Positions 1 through 14,100 of a stretch of 64,000 nucleotides of DNA are shown here, in pieces. A program made the position numbers and the translations under genes. The notes under the pieces are model-generated. The model had not been told where the DNA came from. It searched no databases and was given only the letters and a program-made list of their open reading frames with translations. The stretch is from Meandrina meandrites (Eukaryota; Cnidaria; Anthozoa; Scleractinia; Meandrinidae): NCBI GenBank assembly GCA_963693305.1, contig OY855914.1:26584972-26648971 (forward strand), written 5' to 3'. Every line of letters begins with the position of its first letter. Positions within the stretch are counted from its first letter, which is position 1.

Positions 1-393
1 TGCGTCAGAAGGAGCTGGCAGAAGGGGATGCATCATGGTCCTTCCTGAGCTGTCTGTCATGAAAGCATAACTTGACTGTCCTTTTTGAAAGTAGGTGACA
101 TCAGAAAGAAGGTCTTCCATGCTAATATCTGTGCCAACAACGCCGATGAATTTGCCTTGGTGATAACAAGGTAGTGTAATGGATGTCAACAGACCTGTCG
201 GCACAAAACGGATGTTAACAGAAGGGTTACTTTGGGATGCTTATGAATGAGAACATGCGATCATGAAACATGGTACAAGATATACTTAAAAGAAAAACGT
301 ATCTGCTCTATGGGGGTCCGCTTTATAAAACCATTTGCCATAATGTTTACCCACCCTGAAATTTTGAGAACTTTTTACCTCCATCATACTAGC

Positions 394-427
<34 letters not shown>

Positions 428-3400
428 GCTACTAGAGGACTATTAGTAATAGTCATCGAGTAGCGAAATTCGTGACGCTTTCTTTTGTTGTATTCCCAAA
501 TAAATCTTTCTTCAACTTGCATTTGCTAACTTTATTGCTTTTTCTGTCCGACTAATTGGGTGATACTAAAACAACTAGACCCTTCTCCCTCAAGGGCCAT
601 GGGTCAATAGCCCATTCGGCTTCGCCTCATGGGCTACGGGACTAATTGTTAACTAGACGTTTTACGAGTAGTCAGTTCCGTCCGGGTTTTTCTAGACATG
701 CTCTGAGTCAAGCGGCCTTAAAAACGTAAGTAGTGCTCGTATAGATAGCATCAGTTCTTCGAAATTGTGAAACTCTTTGATCTGAACGTGGCCGAGATTG
801 CTTTAAGGGAACACCTTCTTCAGTGTTCCTTTTAGTTTATTTAAGAACGATCTGGCCAAAAGGAAATCTGCAACCTGGTCATTAGCAACCCGATATAAAA
901 TCCTTCGTTTATTTAGTTCAATAACTCTGCGATACAAAGTTTTATTCTCACATAAACCAGCCAATGTCTTGTATCAACATTTCTTATTCCTTGCTACCTT
1001 ACCTGTTCCAAAGGCATCAACATAAGGGATGGATACTACTGGTTTATCGCGTACAGTGTTTGTTGAGAAGTAATCGTAGTACGTTGCCAGGTCACTTCGT
1101 AGGTTTTTAGTGTCTTGTACATAAGTGAACTTTCCGGCCTTTGAAAAGCGAAAAAACTCAATTACAAAATATTCAATGTAAAGCTCCTTGCTCTGTCACG
1201 CACAATAGTCCGGTATTTCTTCATACGGTCACAACGCAATTCCAGCTAGGATCGCTTTATACGGAAAAGCGAAACAACACAAAACAATGAAGAAACCTTT
1301 CATTCTGCTGAGACATTAATAAATGTCTCCCTCTTTGTTAGCTATATTTTTTAGAACAATTGAAAAAAGTAAGACGAAAATCTTTACCCACATTTTGATT
1401 TCTAAATACAGTTCTGTCAGTGGAATCAATGACATCACATTACAAAATCGACTGATGAATTCTTATAACCGGAAGGTCCGTTCCTATATTAATATTGTAA
1501 AGAACCAAGATTTCATTGGTGTACTTACAGTGACATCAGGTGCTTTTGGTACTCCATACTCGGCTCCATCTTGTTCAGCAATATCTCGAAGGATTCTTAA
1601 GTCCTGCTGCATACCATAGGTCATTATCACGACAGAATTGTTAAGCTCTGCGTTCTTCGTTTTAATGGTTTCCATGATTAGTTTTGCTGCGTCGTTTGGT
1701 TCACCATCTGTTAAAAAGATAATGACCTTTTTTCTTGAGGAACCTTCCCCTTCAGATGTGCCCTTTAACAGGTCGAATGCCATTGTAAAGGCCTTGGAAT
1801 AGGCGGTACCTCCTATGTAAAACGAGGATTACCAAGACATAACTGTGTGTTCGTAGATTACAGATAGTTACAACAGTACTGTCAAGTTATACAAAAAAAG
1901 CAATTTAAAAGCTTCCTCACGGAGTCAGAACAAAACCTGCTGATGAAGGAACCTATTTTTTTTTATAAAACTGAAGTTTCATTTTCTTTGAGTTATTTAA
2001 TACATGTTAAGCTAGCTTCCCTCTTGCTGTCTGATTTATCGATGCATGAGTTGAAGCAAACTATTTACGCGATTCATCGAAAATCGGGATATGTTATACA
2101 AATCAAATTACAAATATTCCCTTGAAGCAGAAATACTTCGCGCCCTTGAAGTGCCTTCATAGTCCCCTTGATAATTAACTTTAAAATCTTCCTGTATTAA
2201 CTAGGACATCGTTGGTAGATAACTTCATGGTAAGTAGAATAAGCATAATAATCACCACTGCATTTATTTAGCGCCAAAAGGCGCTTTACAATGTTAGGTA
2301 GATAGCTTAAAACAAAGAAGACTAAAAATAACATCAAAAAGTGCCTTATAAAATACTACTTATTAAACATGCATAGAGATTGGGGTTTACTGCCCATGCG
2401 TACGCGAGAAAAGCTTACAGAGAAAGCTATCTTGTCAGTTGGAAACAGATTCTACAAGATTTCGTCTTGAATTGAATTTCTATTCCTAGACGTACTGTTC
2501 TTAGAATTCTGATAAGGAAATCTTCGTATCAGGCGGTAGGATTCAATATATCTTCCCCCATAGACGCGTAGAATCGAATTCTTGTTTCCAATTTCTATGC
2601 ACGAAAATCCAGATAAAAAAAATCATGACATCTCTTATGGTCAACCTTACCTCTAGCAAAAAGTGTGTCAACGTATTCCTTCAAGAATTTTATGTTGATT
2701 GGTGTGGCATCTGCTAAACGTTCGCTGTGACAGCTTCGCCTATCATTGTTATATCCAGTTGGTGTTGCGGCCGCGCTGCTGAATTTCACCAATCCAATCT
2801 AAAAAAGAATCGGTTTCGAAGTCAATCATTCAACCAATAATTCAGTCGGTCAGTAGGTCAGCTAGTCGGCTAGTCGGTCAGACAGTCAGACAGTCAGCCA
2901 GTCAGTCAGTCAGCCAGTCAGCCAGTCAGCCAGTCAGCCAGTCAGCCAGTCAGCCAGTCAGCCAGTCAGCCAGTCAGCCAGTCAGCCAGTCAGCCAGTCA
3001 GCCAGTCAGCCAGTCAGCCAGTCAGCCAGTCAGCCAGTCAGCCAGTCAGCCAGTCAGCCAGTCAGCCAGTCAGTCAGTAAGTCAGTCAGTCATTCAGCCA
3101 GACAGCTAGTAGGTCAGTGAGTCAGTAAGTCAGCTTTTCGGTCAGCCTGTCAGCCAATTGGTCCATTACGTTTACAAAACGGAAAGGTTCGTGGCCGTTT
3201 CATTCTACTCGGCTGAGAACCTTAAATTAGTTAACTGTACTTTATGGTATACTTACTCTATCCCTTGGGTTCATTGTACTTAAAACTGTTTTTGCAGCCT
3301 CCTTGGCCACCACAATCCGATCTCCATGCATTGATCCACTGGTGTCGATAACAAGAACAACATCTTTTGGTTCGGGTGTGGCTGTCTCCACATAAAATGG

Positions 3401-6030
3401 TCTAAAACGAGGATCATAAGATCTGCAATTTGCCGTATCCTCGAATGCTGGATAATTCGCAAGTATGCCATCTTCTGACGCAAAATATTGCCATTTGATA
3501 ACTTCATTGTTCTGCATATTATACTTCATTTTCTCCAATAAGGAATCAGCTACATACTTCCTTGAGATAGGAGCACTCTCAGATACCTTTACGCATAAAC
3601 TTGCTAAGTCTACTTTATTACGAAATCTTGAATCGTACTCCAGTCGTTTCTCCGAGTTTGCTATCTCACAGCATTCCGTTTGGTTTGTCGTGGGGGACTT
3701 TGGCCAAGAAGATTCGACGGCTTGCTTAAGTGCGCGCACAACGTCAAATCTGGCCTTAAACTTGTTTGAAACACTTGCTGATAAATGACGGATGAGTGTA
3801 CTGCCATCTACTGCAGTCTCTGTGAACTGCAAATTGTCAAACTGCTCCTAAATGGCAATAAATTTTAAAAGAGAATGAAGTGATACAATTACTTTAATAC
3901 TTATGCTTTTGTTGTTTACCAGATGATATTGAAAAGCACCAAACCTGGTAAACGCAGGTGGTATGTAGTATTATAACTGAACATAACAGTACAAACTGGA
4001 TTAAAAGGTTCGGCCAAGGACATGATAGTACAAAGGGCGAATCCTGATAGTGGTAGATGGAGGATCTGAAACTGGCGACTCCTGATTACAAGAAAGCACC
4101 TTTTTACCACTCGGCCGGCGTGCTATCTGGCCTCTCTCAAGATATATGTATAGATATACAGGCAAGTGTTAGCTTCGTAAAAGGCTTAACGCAAAGTTTC
4201 ATGAGAAATATTCAGATGTTTCAGGTACCTATCGTTAGTCGGCCGCCGGGGGAAGGGGGAAAGATACAAATGCCCTGGGTGGGACAGTCTACTCAAGAGT
4301 TAATATATTAATAATTTCTTTTAATTGCTTTTTCTGGATTTTGTTCTTTTTTTCTCACTTTTAAGTTTTGAATTTCTTCAGCTTGTTATTTTTCAATAAA
4401 CTAATTTTTGTTTCTAATGATCTTTTCCTTAAATTAAAGATAGTTTTTTATCACGTGTATTTTTAGGTCTTTATTACGTTTTACAATTTATTCTTTCATA
4501 TCAAATCTTCTCTTTTTATCATTTCTCTATGTACTTACTATATATTTTGTTTTCATATCAATAGAACTTGACATTTTACTCACATTCTCTCTGACGTTAC
4601 ATTTTGCAATAGATCATAGGGATCATACTTTGTGGAGTTGAGAAAGTTTTTATTAGTGCAGAACAAACTTGTAGCTTGGCTTAAAAAAGTTATTGTTATT
4701 CATTTTAAATTAATATTGGAAAATCGTTTTTGAAGGAGTTGAGATTTCTGGCCAAATTCTCGGTTGGTAATTACGATTTTCTCGGGAATTTGCGCTAAAG
4801 GTTGCGAAGGCAGTCCTATTTCTCTATCATCAGACGGGAGGCCGGGGGCAGGGGGAGGATTTGACGGCAGAGTATCTGCTCATGCATGCACATCTGTGGA
4901 CAACCCATTGTAAAGATTGTTGTCATTTCCAAAGAGAACTGGGGGCAAGTAATTGTTCTAATTCAATTCTACGTACTATCCCTTAACAATTGCTAACAAT
5001 ACACCCAAATGGCCATAATACGGGTATTACATTTAGTCTCAGCTACTGGTCTGGGTTTGCAGGCTTAATACCATAACTACGAATATACCGCCATAAGAAC
5101 TCCGACTGACTTGTCACTGTGATACTGACATTATGACCTTAAAGTGAGACATCATAGCGACAGGGATATTTTTTTCGGATATTTAGAATACCTCCTGGTT
5201 ATATCATCTTGACGTTGTGATTTTTCCTTCCAAATTCCAACTGTTACATCGGCGGATAAAACACTAGGACTCGCGTGTGACCATTTCGTCTTTCTTATTT
5301 CGTTTATCATTTAAAAAGGATGAACATTCGTGATCCGCTTTGGTTGCTACTACTGCAGCTATGACAATGCGTTTACTCACCTTGGGCATCCGATCACGGA
5401 ACACGTTTATATACTGAAATCTCGGATGGATAGCAATAGATAGTGTTGTATATGAAAGCACATTAAAGTAGAATAGTAACTGGCAACCTGACAATAAAAT
5501 TATCCTATGGGCATGCGTTAGATAACTTTTGTAAACAGGATAACATCAATATTTCGAATGTTTATACGTTAATCTGTTTTTGTGTGCCAAGGCATGACCT
5601 CACGATCAAGAAAGAATGATTGTGATAAGCAACTCAGTGGAAAACTTAAGTACAGCATAGAAAGCTGTTTTTCGAAATAAAAAGAAATCCTTCCTTGTAT
5701 GTCATTCATCGAGTGTAGAACTATTTTTAGTGACATTTGATAAAGAAACAAATGATGTAAACATAAGAGGCTTCGAATTTTCCTATGTCTCTTGTTAAAG
5801 CTAAAAAAATAAAGTAAATTATTTTACGCTTAACGTAAAGCTTTGTCGTTACTTTCGTTGATTACCTGAAGAGCGGACACGCCAAGTCCGTCTGTTGCTA
5901 GTTTTAAGAGCGTTCGACTGAAAAGCCTTGCGTCAAGTATGTCCAGTGTAAAACATGGATAGTTCAGGGTCGAGAAAAATATTAAAATCACCAGAAGTCG
6001 TTTCGGGTGAAGAAACGAGGAGGAAGCCAT
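1..6030 (-). CDS. CACHD1-like: VWFA and cache domain-containing protein, copy A (partial, 3' end outside window)
   Basis: First of three tandem paralogues. Exons read on the minus strand, in transcript order: 5866..6030 (signal peptide), 3257..3847 (VWA_N plus start of VWA, 197 codons), 2651..2798, 1529..1812, 1003..1138 and 1..194 (cut by the window edge). Every junction has GT/AG and the exon lengths (591, 148, 284, 136) equal those of copies B and C. The start is taken at the Met that follows a conserved RRFxT, because this Met and the hydrophobic signal peptide after it occur in all three copies. The MIDAS motif DTSGS is intact and is followed by the LTDGEPND loop, as in functional VWA domains. 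The last visible exon carries the first cache region. The family (CACHD1, alpha2-delta) consists of extracellular modulators of membrane proteins. Nothing seen suggests a pseudogene. The C-terminal half is not in the window. Confidence 0.88.
2820..3170. repeat. Intron 2 minisatellite of copy A, mainly 8-bp unit
   Basis: The intron between the VWA_N exon and the next exon is almost entirely a GTCA-rich tandem array. About 2895..3072 is a nearly pure 8-bp unit, gccagtca. The edges degrade to 4-bp gtca and related units. The same intron holds arrays in copies B and C, with other units. Confidence 0.93.
3848..5865 (-). other. Intron 1 of copy A
   Basis: About 2 kb of AT-rich intron. Parts align with intron 1 of C (for example the block near 3990..4130 resembles 39690..39820) and with intron 1 of B (for example 4840..5520 resembles 19490..20080). 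No exon or complete mobile element was recognised. It lacks the tRNA-like palindromic element found in this intron in B and C. Confidence 0.6.
5866..6030 (-). other. Copy A exon 1, signal peptide
   Basis: The exon encodes a short basic stretch, then a hydrophobic core (LLVILIFFSTLNYP) and a likely cleavage point near CFTLDILD. It continues into a helix ending GVSALQ at a GTAATC donor. An upstream in-frame Met at 6064..6066 would add 12 residues, but the copies agree only from the Met at 6030 onward. Confidence 0.75.
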
Positions 6031-7600
6031 CGTTTCGAAGCGACGATGACTCTTGGTCGTCTTCACTGCTGAAGACGTTCCTGACGTCCTTGTGTGTTTT
6101 CAAAGACGGAAATAATCAGAATGGAGGTTCTTTTGAACGTCCCAGCGATAGTACTTTTACGATGATGTTACTTAGCTTTTTCGCCTGTTACTATAGACAT
6201 AATACACCGTTATTGACATTGATATGATTCACGTGACATTTGATTATAATGCGATTTGCATGACTTTTATTCAGAGCCTCGTGTAGCTCACTTAAAAGAT
6301 ATATTCACCTTTTATTGTTCCTCGCTTGGCATTCATTTTGCTCAATCAGTTTCGTTAATTAAGAAGAAAAACGGCATTTTCGATCAAAAGTCCACTCCCC
6401 GTTAACACAATAGACAGACAAACAGCGGTGATCAACATGATAAAATAATAGTCGTTCTGAAGATGGTTTAACCAGCTAGAATCTCTTCAACAGCTTAACT
6501 CCCATCGACAACACGTACATGACTCTGGCTTCTCCAAATACATGTTCTTAAACCCCCTGGACGGGTGGAAATCTTCCAAAGAGGTATGGGAGTACTATTC
6601 TCGAGTTTCTGGGCTAAACCTACTGACAGAGGAATTCTGCACTGTGTCGTGACGGAAGGACTTTAAATTCATAATAACTTCCAGTTCGAGAATGAAACCG
6701 ATTTTGAACAAGGTTCTAGAAAAGCTTGATTAATTAATTACCGGGCGAAGCTAATGAGACATATTATTATGTTTATGTGTATTGTCCTTCGCAATCATGT
6801 TCTGCCATTTCAGTGATTACATGCGAGACACTCTGATCACTGCAGCCCTGTTGTTCTTGGCGTAAACAACAACACTTTAGGATAAAAGCTCTGGTAAGTC
6901 CGAAGATATATGTAGAAGCAAAAGGATAAATGTCCAAGTTGGAGACACAAATACTCCAGATGTGGCGGCCAAAATCATTTTAATAGCGACAGAGAAGCTA
7001 ATAGATCTCTTGGAAGAGACAAGATCAATTATTTGTAGCCCTCATCGCAGAAACGTTTATCAGAACTTGTCGCTTTGTTTTGTCGTGTAAAGCCAATCTT
7101 TTCAATCAAATCATCGTACTTTGAACGGAATGGAGAGAGGTAATAAACCAATTGGGAGACAACTTATACCTTGATTACAGTGATTTTGCCTTACAAAGTG
7201 AATATGCAACAACTTAAGATTTCGTTAACCTTTCCAGTCCTATATTCTGGGACTTCCGGTCTTCATGTATGCAGTCGTGAGGTTTCTATATACTGTATTT
7301 CTTGTGATTTCTTTGTTCCAAACAGCCAATCAAAAACAATTGAATTAATTAAAAACTCCCATGTCCCCAGAGCCCTTCGTTTCTCATGCCAAGGTCCCGC
7401 CGCCTAATTAAGAAAAGCGAAAAGGGCTATAGGGACGAGAAAGAAAATACAAAAGAAATTAATGTTTAATGAGTGTCTTTATATCTGATAAAGACACGGC
7501 AAAACTTTACGTCCAATTTTCTAGGCCAAAATAAGCCCAAATCTAAATATTAGTGGAAGAATGAGATGATCTACATCCTGAGACGATTTTGAAGCCGTTC
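6031..7600. other. Intergenic region between copy A start and copy B end
   Basis: Only about the first 180 bases (to about 6210) resemble the upstream sequence of B and C; beyond that no similarity was seen. Copy A therefore probably has a different distal promoter region from B and C. Several short open frames are present, but none has recognisable protein similarity. I see no RNA gene or complete mobile element. Confidence 0.5.
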
Positions 7601-7739
7601 AATAAATTCGCAGTTCGTGTCAAGTCTAAAACACTCTGCTGCGCCTCGTGTACTAAACTTGATAAAACACTGCTGCTCGTTTATTACACATTACTTAACA
7701 TATCAACATATAAAGTAGCAAAACGTATTTGTAGAAAAT

Positions 7740-8135
7740 AATTGTGACTGATTTTACCCCAAGTTTATGATCATGCAGGGAATCCCTTAAGGTTTTTAAA
7801 AATAATCCAATCAGCTTATTAAAATGAAAACGCGTGAGTTAAAGCAAAAAGTGTCATTTATTTTACCCCTACTTTACGCAGGGAATCACCAAAGGTTTTT
7901 TTTAATAACACCAATACCCAACATAACACAGTTCAACCTCTAGCCATGGTAGAGGCTATATTATAATTTTATGAAAAAGCAAAACGCATTAGTTAAAAAA
8001 TGTTATTGATTTTACCCATGCTTTACAAAGGAATCGCTAAGGGTTTACCAAAATAATACTTAAATACTAATACTACTAACACATCTCAACCTTTAGCGTA
8101 TGGTAGAGGCTACATAATTCATGAAAAAGCAAAAA
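7740..8135. repeat. Imperfect tandem repeat of about 110-150 bp, three units, downstream of copy B
   Basis: Three diverged units begin near 7741, 7851 and 7999. Each carries a variant of ttattttaccc, then a ctttacgcagggaat-like segment, then an aagggtttt-like stretch. The second and third units also share cctctagccatggtagaggct-like hairpins. The array lies in the probable 3' UTR or just 3' of copy B, whose stop codon is at 8389. Confidence 0.7.
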
Positions 8136-8388
8136 CGAATTATTTGGAAAAAAATCACAAAAAAAGTTTGAGAATTGTTTTAAAGTTTGTCATCTACAAG
8201 CCATCTTAATTTTTCTATCCAGCTTTGGTTTACAAATTCCAGTGTCTCTTCTTTGATGATATACAACTTGGTTAATTATTATATTGAAGTTCTCTTCCAC
8301 TTCAAGGAAAGTCTATACATTATCTATACATTTTCACTTAACCTGTACGGCGTAACAAAGTGCACAACTTGTTTTGGTAATGTCTATA

Positions 8389-8780
8389 CTAGTATGGACT
8401 AGCACCCTTATTATAATAAGGGTTAAAGGGCGGTGCTGATGCCGCAGGCGACATGGTCTGATCATAACTTGGTGGCATTGGAACGCTCGTAGCGTGCACA
8501 GGAAGACCAGGCTCGGGACCGTACGGAGGATACGCCGGAGAGGGCGCATTGTAAGTCACCGTGGGCACCGGAGCAGCCACTGGTTGGGAAACAGTCCTGG
8601 TCTTTGGAACTCGCTCTCTCTTGTTGCACATTACGATGATAATCACAGCAACAATAAGGACAGCTATTGATCCCAGAACAATACCAGCGATGGCTCCACC
8701 AGACAGCCCACCCTTATCGCCATCGTCATCATCGTCGTCGGTGTCTATAGGAATATGGCCGCTTCCTGGAGCTCTTGTGC
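8389..8780 (-). other. Copy B last exon: acidic stalk, TM helix and cytoplasmic tail
   Basis: Starts [11 protein letters not shown], then a run of aspartates, then GGAIAGIVLGSIAVLIVAVIIIV as a single membrane helix, a basic NKRER stop-transfer and a 79-residue tail. The tail is rich in Pro, Tyr and Ala (YPPYGPEPG, PPSY, FNPYYN). PPSY fits the PPxY pattern bound by WW domains; this is a pattern match only. It ends GASPY and a TAG stop at 8389..8391. Confidence 0.9.
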
Positions 8781-11065
8781 CTGAGGAATTAAACACGCAT
8801 TTTAGCCAATTAAATCATTGCATTTGATCATCACAAGAAAATGATTACTACTTGCGGAAAATGCACTAGATAATTAATTTTGTCTTGTAGGGACATCCAC
8901 AAGTCATTCAAAACGAAAACATGTTACTGGAGTTGTACTGTAAACATTTAGAGGTGTAGAGGGGCGTTCTAAATTATTGAATCACGACAGGTTTGGCGTG
9001 ATTAGAGACTTTTATATCTGTCTTCACTGACTATAACTGAAATCTTGTATTGTCAAGGAATATTATACATGACATGGCTTCTTTGCGAAATACCTCATAA
9101 AATGTTTTCATTTTGCATAAAAAAAATAAAGAATTGCTTTGCAGTTGTTTGCCTTGTTTTGTCTTGACCGTACAAAGCATAAAAAATGTACGAAGTTCAG
9201 TCCAACCAACCTTCCTTTCCACCATAACAGGAATTGATATCAGCGCAGTATTTCTTGGAAAGTGGAGAGTCGTTTTTATCTCTCACGCACCAATAGCATC
9301 CCACGACCCCGTCACATGACCCTGAATCTGTCTTCTTGTTGCATTGTGGGTCAAAACATTTCTCTAATCCACTTACTGAAGGATCATTGACTTTTTCAGA
9401 AGGGACGACAGTCGCTGGTACAGAACAAATAGAAATGCTGCGTAGAAAGAATAAGGCATTTTTTTATCGTGTAACATTTTCATACAACAGTATCGTACCA
9501 ATAAACGTTGAACATTCCTAATCTGCTTTATTTGTCTTTGAAAAGTGATTTATCTTACTTGCTGGCTGGAAACTCGCTTCTACAGTAATGGAAGTCAAGC
9601 CGCGAGGAGCATGGGCACTGGCATGTCAATCCCTGCACATTGGAGCATTCTTTGTTACTGGAGCATGTGCAAGACTTGGAGAAGCAGGAGCTGTCACGTG
9701 GTTTGATTCCTGTTGATAGAGAGGGTGTTAACAATGCGGAGTGTGTCAAGGTGCAAGTCTATAGAGAGGCCCCAGAAACATGAAGGCAGATTATTGCACA
9801 GTCATCAGTCGAAATCACATGCAGAAACAGCACTTATTTCTCGTGGTAATACAAAAAGCTTACTAGACATTTCTACTTTTCTCAATTAGAAATTTATTTT
9901 AGAGAAATGCGATGAAATAAGTTAAGGGAAATAGTATTCTAGGCAAATGCAATTTAATACAAGCTATCAAACACGTTTGGCACGAGGAAATGCCAAACCT
10001 TTTACATACACAGTGACAGTATTTTAATTGAAGTATTGGAAAATATCGTTAATCGTGACTTCAATTAACAACACTGAAAGGCCATGCAATGCATGTTTCT
10101 TACCCAAAAACGCATTACTTCCTCCCACGTTAGAAAGCTGGTATTTCTTGCATCGGCTGCCACTGTCAATCGTATTCACGCCTCTTGGAATATCAAGCTC
10201 GTAAAAGCTCTGTAGTTTGATTTTCTCCAAGTTGCGGCATTCCTTCTTCACCATATATCCTTTCTGTAAAAGATCCTCGGCGATGTCTTTCTCCTTTTCA
10301 GTGATGTGGACATATTCCAGTGTTTTAGCTGTTATGTCAGGTACAAGGAAATCATCGTGCATGATAAGAAATCCCGCTCCATCAAGCACGAAACATTCAT
10401 AGTCGCTTTCTTCGCACTTGGGATATGTATCTGTCAGGAGTCTGAAAAGAATTATGTGATTAGTAAATATAACGTTACACCCCCTTTACGGTATGCTGAC
10501 CAACATTATTACCCTGAGGTTTTTTCGGTATTTTGCCATGTTCTCACTAATTGGCCAATACTGATTGATATCTTTAGGTAAACTCTAGTAGAGTAAAGAT
10601 AATTGAGCGAAGAATAGGACACATACCTTTGATATGTACCCTATGCACCATGTGATGTTTTTAAGATGCTGCCACACAAGAGGTCCAATGTGTGAGATGA
10701 GACACTTTTACTTTTTCCCCTGCTACATACCACTCTTGTGTGCCAGCATCTAAAGTCTTATACCACTTCTATCTGTAATTAGCACTGATGGTGGAAGGAA
10801 TGACGAAAGGTCGAGGTTTGTTTTGCATCGCCTTGTATTCTGGCAAAAGGCTATACTTATATATAAAAGTTGGAGAAAACGTGAGGTTTTATTGACCTGC
10901 CACGGAGCTTGCTTTGGAATTTCATTTTCCTAAAGAACGCTAATTCACAGAAATTCTATATAGCTACAATGATAAAACGTTTTTTTTTTCTAATAATGCC
11001 CTCACAGAAATGCATTCTTATTCACCTTTCACTAACTATGGTCATGCTCCGAAAGAAGAAAATCC

Positions 11066-11150
<85 letters not shown>

Positions 11151-14100
11151 TAGACTCACAGACTTACTTTTGGAAGTACGATAAAGGAAAGTCAGCACCC
11201 ATGACTCCAATAACTTTATCATTCGGGTTGTGCTTGCTGTTGACCTCTCCACGGAAAATAGTGTGGGCAGCGGTTATCACCACCCCTGCACCAAAGGCGT
11301 CTATGTATGGCGTGGAAAGGGCAACCACTCCCGTGTTACTTAGCGCGGTGTGATACCTGAATGACAAGATTCGTGAATGAAACAGTGTTGATGGAATATG
11401 TGGATTCTGATATAACATGTTTGGTTTCTGATTGGTCAAAAATTATGAATCGATAATTACCAATCGAAAATAGCTGAAACAATACAGATAAATGATTTAC
11501 CATGGCCTCTTCCTTGGGTCATAGGATTTGGCCAGTGACGTCCCAGGAGTCATTCTGAATACGCCATTGGCTGTGCCAATATATCTCCAAACCAGATACT
11601 TTGTGTAGTCCTTCGTTTCTTGAAACCAAATGTCCTCGACCTTTCTTGTAGCTATAACTGTGTCTCGAACGCCTTGTTTGAATCTGCCATTGCTGCTTCC
11701 ACCAGTCATATATCTCTTGTAGCCTTCTATGTCAGATACTGTCTCGTCCAATCCAAGGTAGGTGTATGGATCTGTAAAGGCTTCTGCACCAAACTTCACA
11801 ACTGTCGAATCTGCAATGATTTAAATTACTATTAGCCGCAGATAATCTATTTTCAACTCCAAACCTTCATCTATTTCCTTTCAAGGATTTTTCTTGATGG
11901 GGATTTAATACAATGGGGTGATTCATTAACGAGGAGAAGGACTTTTCTCAAATCATAGATCAGTACCTTTACTGATCTATAAAATTGATCTATGAAACTC
12001 ATCAACAAATTGATGCATGTTAGAGACAGCTAAAGGAAGCAATAAAAAAAGACAAAAATTATTGTGGCAGCCTAACTTAAGTCGTAGATGACGGATTTAA
12101 TAATGAAGAGGTTTTAAGAGAAGGGATCGCCTCAATCCCCTCAATCGTAGTTAATAAAGCTGTTACGACATTTACGATCTGCCAAGACAGCATTTTGTAA
12201 GCGCAACGTACTGGTCAATTTATCAATTTTAAGATATTGCAATACACACGACGAAGTATACGGAAGAAATCATTTAGGATAGTACCTGAATCTCAATGGA
12301 TTGTAGTGGGTAACGGAAGTCTTGTTATGAACCAAATTTATAGAATATTATTGTCACATTTTTCTTATATATTTTCTACTGACCTTTCGCAGCATATCTG
12401 GAAAAGTGAACACAAGGGTCATCAGGATTGATTAAGTCCAAGCGATGGTACAAGAACTTGAAACCTGTGTTTTTCGGCGCAAAATAAAGAAATAATTAAG
12501 ATGGTAAAATTCAAGCTCGGTAAATAAATGATAAAGATAAGATGTCCATTTGTCAGGAGCGTTTATCATGAAAGAAATAAGTTGCCAAAACCGTCAAATT
12601 CCGAAATATGCCCTGGAATTTCCCAAACGTCCCTTTCAAGTGCGCCCATTTTACGAAGGGTGGAGGGGGACTTTCTCTCGGATGGAAATTGGCCTTTCAA
12701 AGAGCTTTAGGTTTCTATTTGGATGGGATATAGCTGTGAGTGATTTTTCTATTTTTTTTTTATTTTTTTTTTTTTGGGGGGGGGGGGGGGGGTGGGGGGG
12801 AGACTAGAATACCACATAGTAAAATTCTCTAAACATAATGACATGAAACCCAAATCAGTCCTAAAGATGTTCTGCCCATTTTATAACAACGTAAAATACC
12901 AAACCCACCCTACAACATTAGCTTATAATCGGAAAAGTACTTTCTTCATTCAAGAGCTATAAGTTAATGAAGTCCAAGAGCTTATGTTCGGGAGGGCTAA
13001 ATTTTGGAATTTTACCGTATTTGTTTAAGTGGTCGAACTGTTAAATAACAACGGCTCTTTGAGTGGCTTCACATCTTCCATGATTTCCCGTTTCAATATA
13101 TATACATACTTTTTTAAAATAAAAATTCTCTGAAATTGAACAATCGCGCGTTAGAGTTGCCGCAAGTCGACTCTTCTGAGCGGCGAAGAACCTAGCTACG
13201 GAAAACGGGCTTTGAAAGTCTAGATAGCGCGTATACAATTTCTCTCGTGAATATCAAAGTTCTCGAGCTATTTAATAAGTATTTGTGGTGTCAGCTGTTA
13301 TCATAAAAAAGGAATACCAACAGTTGAAAAAGAAGCATTAAACGTTTTGAGCTTATGCAGTGAGTTGGGAAAATCTAATTATATTAACAAAACGATCGCT
13401 GGTAATCAAACGAAATTTTCACCCATGTTCATGTTCACCCTGCACAGCCACCAGATAAGTGCCTACAACAACATGGTACTTGCGAGACCACAGGGGTGAA
13501 CGACGCATAAAGCACTGCTAAGGTAACGTTCCTTGTTCAGACATTTAACGGTATCCTGTTCTTTGTTACTTACCTGAAGGAACAGCTTGATTTCCTAGCA
13601 TTTCGTCCTTATCACCGACTGCTACCACAATTCCAACAGTAAAATTTGTCTCTTCAACTGGCAGCCAGTAATAAGTTGATGGGACCTCCACAACTGTAAC
13701 TCCTTCTTTAACTTTGCCACCACGAGCCAGGAAACGTTTTGATGTAATATTTTTCTGCCCAGATCCACCACTTATAAAACAACAAAGACAACAACAAAAA
13801 GCTAGATTAATGTTTTGTTATAGGTTTGCTATTTAACAGTAAGACTGCGAGCTCGAGGCATCTATTGGATGGTAGGTGGCGAGGGACGAGTTCCCGAGTC
13901 AAGTATCAAAATTGAAAGAAAGCGAGAGCGAGCGGTAAGTTTTTTTTTACACAAACTATGTAGGTATTGATTAATTAAACATCGAAAACCGATTAAACTG
14001 AAATATTAAAGATTCCCTCTTCGCCGTAATTCTCGAAACCGCGCGTACTCGCGCGTGCCTTTCAAGTGCATACTATTCATAGAGAGAAGGTGCCGTCTTA

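Noticed and set aside
2820..3170. CRISPR-like array
   Set aside because: Units of 4-8 bases are contiguous without spacers, in a eukaryotic intron; it is a minisatellite.
8561..8827. Plus-strand open frame antisense to the copy B last exon
   Set aside because: It exists because the coding exon has few stops on the complementary strand; the minus-strand frame has family similarity and correct splice phase.
11022..11252. Minus-strand open frame with a long poly-Tyr run
   Set aside because: It reads through the (TAA)n microsatellite and partly through exon 9 in the wrong frame.
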